A stretch of DNA of 64,000 bases from the NCBI RefSeq assembly GCF_027158205.1, contig NZ_JAPVLU010000024.1, forward strand, positions 1-64,000. The letters run 5' to 3'. The notes beneath the pieces are model-generated. The model was given only the letters and a program-made list of their open reading frames with translations. It searched no databases and was not told the DNA's origin. Shown here piece by piece: positions 44,719 through 53,499 of the stretch. The translations under genes were made by a program, and so were the position numbers. The stretch comes from Streptomyces sp. H39-S7 (GTDB lineage: Bacteria; Actinomycetota; Actinomycetes; Streptomycetales; Streptomycetaceae). Each line of letters starts with the position of its first letter. The first letter of the stretch is position 1.

Positions 44719-47700
44719 TCACACGGGCTCTTCCGTACCGCTGTTCAGCACGGCCGGAAGGTCTGCCCGCCGCCGTATGCCGAGTTTGCGGTAGGTGCTG
44801 GTCAGGTGGGTCTCCACGGTCCGCAGTGCCAGGTGCAGCAGGCCGGAGATCTCGGCGTTCGTCCGGCCGTCGGCGGCCAGTGCGGCGATCCGGCGTTCGC
44901 CGGCGGTCAGTGAGCCCGGGCCCGTGAGGGAGGCGTTCCTGCGGCGGGTCCCGCTGGCGCGCAGGGCCAGTTCCGCGGTGCCCGACAGCCGGACCGCGCC
45001 GAGCCGTTCGGCCAGTGTCGCGGCCTCCCGGAGCAGCGGACGGGCCCGGCGGGGCTGGCCGGCGGCCGTGAGCTGGAGGCCGTGGGTGATGAGCGCGGGG
45101 ATCAGCTCGACGTCGAGCGAGGTGCCGCGCAGGATGCCGACGGCCTCAGCCGTGAGTTCGAGACCGCGTCGGCCGCCGGTGGCCGCGCCCAGGACGCGCA
45201 GCGCGCGGCCCTGGACCCGGGGGGTGCCCCATACGGCGGCGTACCGGCTCTCCTCCTCGGCGAGCGCGAGGGCCGGCGGCGCGTCCCCCAGCAGGAGATG
45301 GCATTCGGCGGCGGCCGAGCGCCACGGTGTGACGAGGGGACTCTCCACGTCGCGCCCGATCTGGCGCCTGCCGCACTCCCGGAAGTCGGCCAGGGCCCCC
45401 GCCGGATCCCCGACGGACGCACGCAGGACGCCGCGCGCGTAGAGGAACCGGTTCAGCTCCCAACCTTCGTGCGTCTCCTCGACCCTGATACCGGCGATGA
45501 GCCGTCCGGCCTCGGCGGAACGGCCGCACTCGACGAGGGCGATGACGCGATGGGCCAGGAAGTTGCTCACACCGGTACGGGCCGTGTCGCCCGGCGTCCG
45601 TAAGCTGTCGGCGGTCTCCTCCAGCACCCGCTGGAAGTGGCCGCGGGCGGCGGCGGTGTCCACCCGCGAGTTGAGCAGCGACCGGTGGACGGGGTGCAGT
45701 GGCGTCAGCCAGTGCTCGGTCAGCCCGGCCCTGATGAGACGTTCGGCGTCGTCCGGCGCGTCGGCCCACTGCGTCACGGCGGCGGCCGTGGCCAGCAGGT
45801 ACGGCACCAGCAGCGGCTCCTCCGGGGTCGTCAGCAGCCGCCGGATCTGCCGCACGGCCGACTCCGCGGACAGCAGCCCGGCCGCCGCCCGGTACCGGAT
45901 CAGCAGGGCGCGCAGGGCCGGGTTGATGCCTTCCGGGGCGTGCTCGGCGCGCTCGCGGAGCCGCGTGTAGACGGCCCGCCGGATCTCCGGGTCGTGGTCG
46001 GAGAAGAACGCCGACGCCGTCTCGACCGTGCGGGCGAGAACGGGTTCCGCGTCCAGCGGGCCCAGATCACGCATGACGTCGAGCGCGGCGTGCGTCCTGC
46101 CCCGGTTGGCCAGGGCGTTGCCCAGGTTGACCGCGGCCAGCACCCGCTTCCTGGGCTGTTCCTGGAGGCGCAGCGCCTCCGCCAGCCGGGGTATCCCGCC
46201 GGTCCGCAGGGTGGCGAACTCCAGCGCGCCGAGTTCGGTGAGTACCGCGGCCCGGCGCTCGCGCGGCATCGGTTCGTCGAGCGCGCGGCGCAGATAGAGC
46301 GCGGCGGCGCCGGTCCTGCCGGCCCTGGACGCGTCGGCTGCCGCGTCCAGGAGGGCCTTGTCGACGGCCGCCCTGCCTCCGGCCGCGCCGGCGGGGGTGG
46401 TCCGCAGCAGATGCCCGGCCACCGCTTCGGCGCCGTCGCCCCGGCGTTGGCGCAGTTCGGCCGCGCGGTGGTGCAGGGCCTGCCGGTGCGAGCGGGGCCA
46501 GCCGTCGAGGACCGCACCGCGCAGCAGGGGATGGGCGAAGCGCGGGACGCCGGTGCCTGGGGAGCGGCTCAGCAGCCCGAGCCGGATCATCGCGGTGATC
46601 CAGCCGCCGACGCGGTCGGGGTCGGCTCCGGTGAGTTCGGCGAGGAAGTCGCCGAAGTCGTGCCCCGGGACCGGTGCGTTGTGCGCGTCGGGTCCCGGGG
46701 GGAGGCCGGGTGCTTCAGGGCCGTCGGGAAACCCGTACTCCCCCTTCTCCGTCCTCCCCTCGTCGTGCCGCTCCGGTGCCGAGTCCTCCAGCTCCGCGAG
46801 CGCGCGGGCCACCGTGGTGCTCCCGGGGCCGGTGTTCGTCAGCCACCAGGAGACCGCCGCCACGAACGCCCCGGGGTACAGCTCGGCGCAACTCTGCGGC
46901 AGTCGTGGCTCCGGGCCGCCGTTGTCCGCCCCGACCTGCGGGAAGACCACCCGCAGGTCGTCGAGGAGCGAGCGCAGCAGCAGCGGATTGCCCGCGCCCG
47001 CTCGTACGCAGCCGTCCACCCAGGTGTCGCTGGTGTCCGCGCCCAGGACGCCGCGTACCAACTCCTCGGCGGCGGCACGGCTCAGTGGCGCCACCGCGTG
47101 CATCCGGACCACGCCGGGGGGCAGCGAGTACGCGAGGCCCGGCGTGGGCGGGGCGATGTCGTACTGGCCCCGTTCGGTGACCACCATCAGGACCGGCATC
47201 CCGGCCAGCCGTCGGGCTGCCTCGGTCAGCCAGCTCCGGGAGGGCTGGTCGGCGAGGTGCGCGTCGTCCACGGCGACCAACAGGGGCGACTCGGCCGCAA
47301 GCTCGCACAGCAACCGCCACAGGCGGGACGAGGAGGTCCGGTGGTCCGCCTCCTCGGGGGCGTTGTGGAGGTCATCGGGATCGGACGGTGCGTTCAGAAG
47401 CTGCCGTACGAGGGCGAGGGGCGCGCGGGGGCACTCGGCGGAGGCGTGGACCCGCAGCACCCGCATGCCGAGCTTCGCGCCCTTTTCGGCGGCGGCCTCC
47501 AGCAGTGCGCTGCGGCCCGTCCCGGTGGGCGCGCGGAACAGGACGAGCCGTCCGGACCCGCTCAGGGCCCTCTCGGCCTCCGCTGCCAGCAGATCCAGCG
47601 CGGACTCACGTTCCAGCAGCCCGGCGGAGACGGGTCCCGGGGCCGGCGGCGTGGCCGGAACCGTCGGACTGGGCCATGGCTGATTCGATCCCACTGTCAT
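44719..47700 (-). CDS. LAL-type LuxR regulator (AAA ATPase)
   Basis: 993 aa from ATG 47700; the frame extends 29 codons further without a ribosome site. Walker A is FRAPTGTGRSALLEA at about 55-69, Walker B LVAVDDAHLAD near 145. The long middle is helical TPR-like. The C-terminal LuxR helix-turn-helix reads AALAADGRTNAEISGLLHL then ALRTVETHLTSTYRKLGI. LAL proteins are large ATP-dependent activators. Divergence from a second LuxR regulator that faces the CIS genes suggests a role in CIS control, not proven. Confidence 0.85.
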   Translation of the reverse strand: MTVGSNQPWPSPTVPATPPAPGPVSAGLLERESALDLLAAEAERALSGSGRLVLFRAPTGTGRSALLEAAAEKGAKLGMRVLRVHASAECPRAPLALVRQLLNAPSDPDDLHNAPEEADHRTSSSRLWRLLCELAAESPLLVAVDDAHLADQPSRSWLTEAARRLAGMPVLMVVTERGQYDIAPPTPGLAYSLPPGVVRMHAVAPLSRAAAEELVRGVLGADTSDTWVDGCVRAGAGNPLLLRSLLDDLRVVFPQVGADNGGPEPRLPQSCAELYPGAFVAAVSWWLTNTGPGSTTVARALAELEDSAPERHDEGRTEKGEYGFPDGPEAPGLPPGPDAHNAPVPGHDFGDFLAELTGADPDRVGGWITAMIRLGLLSRSPGTGVPRFAHPLLRGAVLDGWPRSHRQALHHRAAELRQRRGDGAEAVAGHLLRTTPAGAAGGRAAVDKALLDAAADASRAGRTGAAALYLRRALDEPMPRERRAAVLTELGALEFATLRTGGIPRLAEALRLQEQPRKRVLAAVNLGNALANRGRTHAALDVMRDLGPLDAEPVLARTVETASAFFSDHDPEIRRAVYTRLRERAEHAPEGINPALRALLIRYRAAAGLLSAESAVRQIRRLLTTPEEPLLVPYLLATAAAVTQWADAPDDAERLIRAGLTEHWLTPLHPVHRSLLNSRVDTAAARGHFQRVLEETADSLRTPGDTARTGVSNFLAHRVIALVECGRSAEAGRLIAGIRVEETHEGWELNRFLYARGVLRASVGDPAGALADFRECGRRQIGRDVESPLVTPWRSAAAECHLLLGDAPPALALAEEESRYAAVWGTPRVQGRALRVLGAATGGRRGLELTAEAVGILRGTSLDVELIPALITHGLQLTAAGQPRRARPLLREAATLAERLGAVRLSGTAELALRASGTRRRNASLTGPGSLTAGERRIAALAADGRTNAEISGLLHLALRTVETHLTSTYRKLGIRRRADLPAVLNSGTEEPV

Positions 47701-47825
47701 CAGAACCTGCCGCCGATCTCGTGGTCGGTCTCGTGGTAACCCACGGTGTTGGTCGTCCCATCGACAAAGGAAGGATGGTGCGGGCATGGTCTGTTCCGTT
47801 GAGCAAGACGCGAGGTCGTATAGGC

Positions 47826-48464
47826 ATGGTTCTTCGAAACCCGAGCAGAATCCCGGTGGAGGTCCACGCGTCCGACCCGCTCTCCCTCGACGGAGCGGTC
47901 AGCCAGCTTCGCCGGCACTCCGAGGTGGAGCTGGTCGAGGAGGGCGAGAGCCGGCCGGGCACGGTCGCTGTCCTGCTCGCCGAGGTGCTGGACGAACCCA
48001 CGCTGTCGCGGCTGAGACGACTGACCCGCGCTGACGGCACCAACGCCGTCCTCGTCACGAGCCTCATCCGCGAGGCAGAGCTGCTCCAGGTGATCGAGTA
48101 CGGGGTCGGCGCGATCGTCTGGCGGCGCGAGGCCACCGGCCACCGCCTTCTCCAGGCGGTCCTCGCGGCTTCCCGGGGCGACGGTGACCTTCCGTCGGAC
48201 CTGCTGGGCCGGCTGATAGCCCAGGTCGGCACGTTGCAGCGCGGCACGACCAGCGTGTCGGGGGCCACGGCGTCCGGCTTGGCGCCACGCGAGGTCGATG
48301 TGCTCCGGCTGGTGGCCGAGGGGATGGATACGGGAGAGATCGCCGGCAAGCTCTCCTACTCCGAACGCACGGTCAAGAACGTCATGCACGGCCTGACGAC
48401 CCGTCTACATCTCCGCAACCGCGCACATGCCGTGGCCTATGCCTTGCGAGAAGGTTACATCTGA
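47826..48464 (+). CDS. LuxR-family regulator with atypical receiver domain
   Basis: 212 aa from ATG 47826 (GAGG 10 bp upstream); in-frame ATG 47775 and GTG 47778 sit near AAGGAAGG and would add about 17 residues. The receiver-like half (RIPVEVHASDPLSLDGAV to DLPSDLLGRLI) lacks the canonical phosphoacceptor Asp pocket: VLLAEVLDEP occupies that place. The helix-turn-helix is VLRLVAEGMDTGEIAGKLSYS then ERTVKNVMHGL. It is probably phosphorylation-independent. It lies just upstream of the CIS operon in the same direction. Confidence 0.8.
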   Translation: MVLRNPSRIPVEVHASDPLSLDGAVSQLRRHSEVELVEEGESRPGTVAVLLAEVLDEPTLSRLRRLTRADGTNAVLVTSLIREAELLQVIEYGVGAIVWRREATGHRLLQAVLAASRGDGDLPSDLLGRLIAQVGTLQRGTTSVSGATASGLAPREVDVLRLVAEGMDTGEIAGKLSYSERTVKNVMHGLTTRLHLRNRAHAVAYALREGYI

Positions 48465-48663
48465 TGCCCCCTGCACCGATTCAAGGGTCCCGCGGACCGG
48501 AGTTGGGCGACGCGAGGGCAACGGGGTTGCCCTGTGGTCGTCCCCCGGGTGCCTCGCGGGGTGGGCGTCCCGGCAGCCACGATGGACTGGGCTCCGCCAT
48601 GCCCAGGCGCCCGTGACCGGCCGGACCGCGATCGGTGCGGCCGGGTGAAGTGACAGGCCGTAC

Positions 48664-48708
48664 CTGATGGTTCGTTCCGTGACGGTTCGTTCGGTGACGG
48701 TTCGTTTC
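48664..48708. repeat. Three 15-bp direct repeats upstream of the CIS operon
   Basis: Units CTGATGGTTCGTTCC, GTGACGGTTCGTTCG and GTGACGGTTCGTTTC lie head to tail (48664-48678, 48679-48693, 48694-48708), sharing TGAYGGTTCGTT. They end 49 bp before the start of the cap-like gene, in a 293-bp gap otherwise without recognisable genes. A regulator-binding array or promoter-proximal element is plausible. Confidence 0.6.
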
Positions 48709-48757
48709 AGGACGACCGGTTCCCTGACGGGCGCCGACAGTGAAGGGCAGCGCGACC

Positions 48758-49447
48758 GTGATCCACGAGGTGGACGACATCCTGAGAGGGCTGCTCACCC
48801 GCGGCTCCTTCGCGGGGTCCGACGTCGAGGTCGCCTTCGACGCCCCGACGCGCGACTGGGCGGCCCGGCGCAACGCGCCGACCATCGACGCGTACCTCTA
48901 CGACATCCGTGAGGACACCAGACGGCGCCAGCGCGGCCAGGTGGCGCTCCGCGACGAGCAGGGGATCGCCCTCAAGCAGCAGCAGCCGCCGCGCTGGTTC
49001 CGGCTCTCGTATCTCGTCACGGCCTGGACCAAGCGCCCGCAGGACGAGCACCGGATGCTCTCCGCGGTGCTGCACACGCTGCTGCCCAAGGAGATCCTTC
49101 CGCAGGAGGACCTGACCGGCACCCTCGCCGGACTCGGCCTCTCCGTCCCGCTGACCGTCGCGGGCCTGCACACCGAGGCGCGCTCGCTCGCGGAGATCTG
49201 GTCCGCGCTCGGCGGCGAACTCAAACCCTCGCTCGACGTGGTGATCACCGCACCCTTCCTGGCGTCCCCCGACTACAAGGTCGGTCCGCCCGTCACGGAG
49301 GGGCTCGGCGTCCGCGTCCGGGGGACGGATGGCGAGCCCGCCGACAGTCCCACGCGCTACCAGAGCGCGGAGATCGTCAACGCCGCCAAGGAAGCCTTCG
49401 TGCAGAAGCACGGCACGACCGGAACGCTCCCGGAGCGGCGGAAGTGA
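48758..49447 (+). CDS. DUF4255 (Pvc16/Afp16-like) CIS tube-terminator/cap protein
   Basis: 229 aa from GTG 48758 (AAGGGCAG upstream); a GTG at 48740 is in frame. The family start MIHEVDDILRGLL is followed by TIDAYLYDIREDTRRRQ, the typical DUF4255/Pvc16 N-terminal fold. Afp16/Pvc16 relatives end the tube and sheath at the cap and help determine length. It overlaps the ATPase gene start (GTGA at 49444-49447), so the two are coupled. Confidence 0.85.
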   Translation: MIHEVDDILRGLLTRGSFAGSDVEVAFDAPTRDWAARRNAPTIDAYLYDIREDTRRRQRGQVALRDEQGIALKQQQPPRWFRLSYLVTAWTKRPQDEHRMLSAVLHTLLPKEILPQEDLTGTLAGLGLSVPLTVAGLHTEARSLAEIWSALGGELKPSLDVVITAPFLASPDYKVGPPVTEGLGVRVRGTDGEPADSPTRYQSAEIVNAAKEAFVQKHGTTGTLPERRK

Positions 49448-51567
49448 ACGACCCCTCCTCATCTCCGCTGCTCGAACGGCTCGCGGGACTGCGCGAGAGG
49501 GTGGCCTTCCTCGTCGATCGGCGCAGCGCCACGGACCCGACGGCCGCCGACCCGATGCGCGGGCTGTACCTGACGCAGGACACGGTGCGGCACCTGCTGC
49601 GCAGGCGTGAGGAGGACGCGTCCCCCTCCGGCCCGGAAGAGCCTGACCTGGCGCAGGAGACAGAAGGGGCGGACGAGTCCCCGCCTTCCGACGACGACCG
49701 CCTCCACCGGCTCGCCCACTGGCTGCGCCTGAGCCCCCTCGACACCCAGATCCTGCTGATCGCGTTGGCCCCCGACCTGGACCGCACCTTCGAGTCGCTG
49801 TACGGCTACCTCAACGACGACGTCACCCAACGCCGGGCGACCGTCACGCTCGCGCTCGACCTGTGCGGGCTGCCCGCGCACTCCGCCGTCGGACGGTCCC
49901 GGTTCCATCCGGGCGCGCGGCTGCTCGCGTGGGGGCTGATCGAGGTGGACGACCCCGAACGCCCCTTCCTCAGCCGCTCCTTGCGCGTTCCCGACCGGGT
50001 CGTGGCGCACCTGCTCGGTGACGACACGCCGGACCCGGCGCTGGAGGGGACCGTACGCCCGCTTCCGCACCGGCCCGCGGCAGGGGCCGTCAAGAGCCCG
50101 GCGAGCCCGCAGGGCACGGTGACCGCGGGCACGTCGGACAGCGTCGACCCGCTGACACGGACACTGGCCGGGCACCTCGCGGCCCGCCCGCTCACGGTCT
50201 ACCTGCGGGAGCACCGCGACGGCGACGGGCTCGCCTGCGCCACCTCCGCCCTGGGCGCGGCCGGTATCCCGGCCATGCATCTCGTGCCGGGGGGCCGCTC
50301 GGGCGACCACCGCCCCGAGGAGCACGCGCCGGCGGAACGCACGAGGGGAGAGCGCCTCCCGTACCGGGAACTGCTCCGCGAGGCGCGGCTGACGGGTCGC
50401 GCGATCGTGGTGACCTCGCTGCCCGAGAAGCCCGAGGAGCTGATGCGGGCGCTCGCGGTGAACGATGTCCCGGTCCTGTTCGCGGACCCGCGCCCGTACG
50501 ACCCGCAGTGGTGCGACAGCGGGCGTGATCCGCTCGTGCTGGACGCGCCCCGGCAGCGTGCCGGCGATCTCGACGCCTGGCGGGCGGCGCTCGGCCCCGA
50601 GGAGCCGCGGTTCGACCTGGCGCCGGTCGTCGCCGCGTACCGGCTCGGGCCCGGCGGGATCAACCGCGCGTCCCGCGCGGCGCTGGACCTCGCCGCGTTC
50701 GACGGCACTGAGCTGTCCGCCGCGCATGTGCGGCTCGCCGCCCGGCAGCAGTCCGCGTCGGGCCTTGAGCGGCACGCCCGCCGTATCCGGCCCGACGTCG
50801 GCTGGAACGATCTCGTCCTGCCCAGGGGCCCGCTGGCGCAACTGCAGGAACTCGTCCTGCGCGCCCGACACCGCGACCGGGTGCTCGGCGACTGGCGGCT
50901 GAGCGCGGGCGGCGGGCGCGGGCGGGGCGTGGTGGGGCTGTTCGCGGGCGATTCCGGGACCGGGAAGACGCTCTCCGCCGAAGTGGTCGCGGCGGAACTC
51001 GGCCTCGACCTCTACGTCGTGCAGCTGCCGTCCATCGTGGACAAGTACGTCGGTGAGACGGAGAAGAACCTGGAGCGGATCTTCACCGAGGCCGACCGTA
51101 CGGACGCGGTGCTGCTCTTCGACGAGGCCGATGCCGTCTTCGGCAAGCGCTCCGAGGTCAGCAGCTCCAACGACCGCCACGCGAACATGGAGAGCGCCTA
51201 TCTCCTCCAGCGCCTGGAGTCGTTCGACGGTATCGCCCTGCTGACCACCAACCTGCGCTCCAACATCGACGACGCCTTCACCCGCCGACTGGACCTGGTG
51301 GTCGACTTCCCGTTCCCCGACCAGGAGCAGCGCCTCGCCCTCTGGCGGCACAGCCTCGCCCATGTCCCGTGCGCCGACGACATCGATCCGGCTGGCTGCG
51401 CACGGGACTTCGAGCTGGCGGGCGGCTCGATCCGCAGCGCGGTCGTCACAGCCGCGTACGCGGCGGCGGACCGCGGCGACGGCGTATCGACGGCGGACCT
51501 GCTGGCGGGCGCCCGGCGCGAATACCGCAAGGCGGGCCGGCTGGTCCTGGACGACGTGTCCTGGTAG
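49444..51567 (+). CDS. CIS AAA+ ATPase (Afp15/Pvc15-like)
   Basis: 707 aa, GTG 49444. The N-terminal 450 residues are helical with a charged linker at 55-80. The AAA+ core holds Walker A GDSGTGKT at 502-509, Walker B LLFDEADAVFGKR from 557, sensor-1 LLTTNL and the arginine finger region RRLDLVV. Homologues form hexamers needed for assembly or function of extracellular CIS particles, though the exact step is unclear. It is coupled to the DUF4255 gene and converges on the membrane-protein gene 50 bp downstream. Confidence 0.88.
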   Translation: MNDPSSSPLLERLAGLRERVAFLVDRRSATDPTAADPMRGLYLTQDTVRHLLRRREEDASPSGPEEPDLAQETEGADESPPSDDDRLHRLAHWLRLSPLDTQILLIALAPDLDRTFESLYGYLNDDVTQRRATVTLALDLCGLPAHSAVGRSRFHPGARLLAWGLIEVDDPERPFLSRSLRVPDRVVAHLLGDDTPDPALEGTVRPLPHRPAAGAVKSPASPQGTVTAGTSDSVDPLTRTLAGHLAARPLTVYLREHRDGDGLACATSALGAAGIPAMHLVPGGRSGDHRPEEHAPAERTRGERLPYRELLREARLTGRAIVVTSLPEKPEELMRALAVNDVPVLFADPRPYDPQWCDSGRDPLVLDAPRQRAGDLDAWRAALGPEEPRFDLAPVVAAYRLGPGGINRASRAALDLAAFDGTELSAAHVRLAARQQSASGLERHARRIRPDVGWNDLVLPRGPLAQLQELVLRARHRDRVLGDWRLSAGGGRGRGVVGLFAGDSGTGKTLSAEVVAAELGLDLYVVQLPSIVDKYVGETEKNLERIFTEADRTDAVLLFDEADAVFGKRSEVSSSNDRHANMESAYLLQRLESFDGIALLTTNLRSNIDDAFTRRLDLVVDFPFPDQEQRLALWRHSLAHVPCADDIDPAGCARDFELAGGSIRSAVVTAAYAAADRGDGVSTADLLAGARREYRKAGRLVLDDVSW

Positions 51568-51617
51568 TCCGCGTTCGCGCCGCGGGCCCCGTGGCAGCGA
51601 GCGACGAGCCGGGGTGT

Positions 51618-53156
51618 CTACTTCATCGGTGCCGGGAGCCAGTCCTTGGCCGTCACGGTGCCCGGTGTGTCCTGCGTATGGACCCAGCCCAACTTCGTCT
51701 TCGCGAGAGTCGTCTCGTCGAGCACCCCGGTCTGCTCGGCGCCGAACTGGCCCTGGTATTCCTTGATCCGGTCCGTGTCGGCCTGAGTCGACTTCTCCCG
51801 GAGCTGTTTGGTCCTGCGCAGATATTCGATGTTGGCCTTCGTGTACTTCACCGTCGTGACCAGGTCGCCGTCGTCGAAGTCGCCCTGAGTGCCCCAGAGC
51901 AGGATGTTCCGCACCCAGGGCACCTCCGGACTGAGCTCGTTCGGATTCAGCGGCAGTGACTTCGTCGCGGTGAAGTGCGCCGCCAGGAGCGCGGTCATCG
52001 TGGTCCGGCCCAGGTTTCCGAGCCCGTCGGTCTTCACCAACTGGCTGAACTGGCCGTACCTCGAGTCGCTGGCCTGCTGGAAGCACTTCAGCGCCTGCCC
52101 GGTCGCCATGTCCAGCTTGCCCACCGTGTGCGCAGCCGTCAGCTTGCAGCCGCCCGCCCCCTCGGCCAGTCGTTCCTGTGCGAACTGCACGAAGAGGTTC
52201 GGCTTGTCCTTCGACGTGATGGGCAGCGGATCCCGCGCGGGTTCGACCGCGGCCGGGGGCTTCTTCGCTCCGCCTCCTCCACCGCCGGCGGCCGGCATCT
52301 TCGGCTGCACGGTGGGCGCGGCTTCCGGCGTGGGCTTCTTGGCCGGCTGCTCCGACGGTTCCCCCGGCAGCGCGGTGGCGGCCGTCTGCTGGAGCTTCTC
52401 CTGCGCGAGGGTGCGGACCGGTGCCTTGTAGGCGAGCCAGAGGATGAGGCCGGTGACGGTGAGGGCGAGCAGCAGACTCAGCGTGGTCATCAGCCACATG
52501 GGCAGCAGGGTGCGCTGCACGTAGGTGCCGTTCACCACCAGGGGCTCGAACCCCGAGCGCCGCACCGACAGCTCGTACGGCCGCTGCTGCTTCTGCCCCA
52601 CCCAGGTGATCTGCCGGGGCTTGAGAGTCGCCTTGACGAAGGCGGCGCGACCGGGCGCGATCTGGACGCTGGCCGGGACGATCTCGTACGAGAGGTCGTC
52701 GCTGTTCTTGTCACCGCCGCCGATCGACGCCGTGAGCACGGTGTTGCCGAGGTTGTCGACGGCGAGCTTGGGCCGGCCCCTGAAGCGTCCCTTGACGGTC
52801 TGCGGGACCAGCTCGGCCCGCACCTCCATGAACGTGGTGAACGTGATGTTGCCCTCGGTGACCGTGGCGGCCCCGGGGTGCTCGGTGGGCAGGATGCGCA
52901 CACCGTAGGGGTGCGGTCCCGCGGTCGCGTCCGGGGTACGGGGCGGTGCGACCGTCAGCTCGACGATTCCCGTGGTTCCCGGAAAGAGCCTGATGGACGG
53001 GGGTTCCACCGAGACGTACGGTGCGATGTCGCCGACCGCCTCGAAACGGTACTCGTCGACGATGTCGCTGGTGTTGCGCAGACGCAGCCGTACGGTGGTG
53101 CTGCTGCCCGGGTCGACCGTGGTCGAGGCGGGCTCCAGGGATGTCCAGGTTGTCAC
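51618..53156 (-). CDS. Single-pass membrane protein in the CIS locus (possible CisA-like)
   Basis: About 512 aa from GTG 53156; the ribosome site is weak and earlier in-frame starts exist. Residues 1-210 are beta-sandwich-like (TSLEPASTTVDPGSSTTVRL, TGIVELTVAPPRTPD), of the type seen in NEW3/COG1470 proteins. One transmembrane helix follows (MWLMTTLSLLLALTVTGLIL, near 225-245). A Lys/Pro/Ala linker precedes a C-terminal helical region with LDMATGQALKCFQQASDS that resembles a peptidoglycan-binding fold. This cytoplasm-membrane-exterior layout, encoded inside the locus, recalls the CisA membrane protein reported for the S. coelicolor CIS. That identification is from memory. Confidence 0.65.
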   Translation of the reverse strand: MTTWTSLEPASTTVDPGSSTTVRLRLRNTSDIVDEYRFEAVGDIAPYVSVEPPSIRLFPGTTGIVELTVAPPRTPDATAGPHPYGVRILPTEHPGAATVTEGNITFTTFMEVRAELVPQTVKGRFRGRPKLAVDNLGNTVLTASIGGGDKNSDDLSYEIVPASVQIAPGRAAFVKATLKPRQITWVGQKQQRPYELSVRRSGFEPLVVNGTYVQRTLLPMWLMTTLSLLLALTVTGLILWLAYKAPVRTLAQEKLQQTAATALPGEPSEQPAKKPTPEAAPTVQPKMPAAGGGGGGAKKPPAAVEPARDPLPITSKDKPNLFVQFAQERLAEGAGGCKLTAAHTVGKLDMATGQALKCFQQASDSRYGQFSQLVKTDGLGNLGRTTMTALLAAHFTATKSLPLNPNELSPEVPWVRNILLWGTQGDFDDGDLVTTVKYTKANIEYLRRTKQLREKSTQADTDRIKEYQGQFGAEQTGVLDETTLAKTKLGWVHTQDTPGTVTAKDWLPAPMK

Positions 53157-53499
53157 CCGATGGACGCTACTGCCCACGGGAGAGGCGGCATCAGAGGCAG
53201 CCGGGTAGCGCCGCTGCCCGAAAGGTAGCGCTCGCTGCCCTCGAACACCCCCGCGTCCACCTGTTGTCGAGGGGGGCGGGACCGCGCCCGAGGCCGAGCC
53301 GCACGGTGCGGCACCTGGCGCGGCACGGGTACGGCCCGCGGGGAGCTCCGGTGACGGCGGCGGCCCCGCGGCCCTCTTCACCTTGCCCCTGGGGACATAG
53401 TCGGTGCCCTGGGTAAGGCACTGGAGGACGTATACCCGGTCACGCACCGGCCGCGAGGGTGGGTCTGGTCTTGTCTTGGTACCCCGAGGAGAGCAGAGC
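53157..53499. promoter_or_regulatory. 343-bp divergent region upstream of the sheath gene
   Basis: Holds the promoters for the membrane protein (minus) and the sheath-tube operon (plus). A TATACC (53441-53446) is a possible -10, but no matching -35 is clear. GTGCC (53404-53408) and GGCAC (53417-53421) form a short inverted repeat. No gene was recognised. Confidence 0.4.

Noticed and set aside
49459-52497. 1012-aa antisense open frame on the minus strand across the CIS ATPase gene
   Set aside because: Arg/Gly/Ala-rich translation without motifs or a ribosome site; it is a GC-bias shadow of the ATPase and membrane-protein genes.
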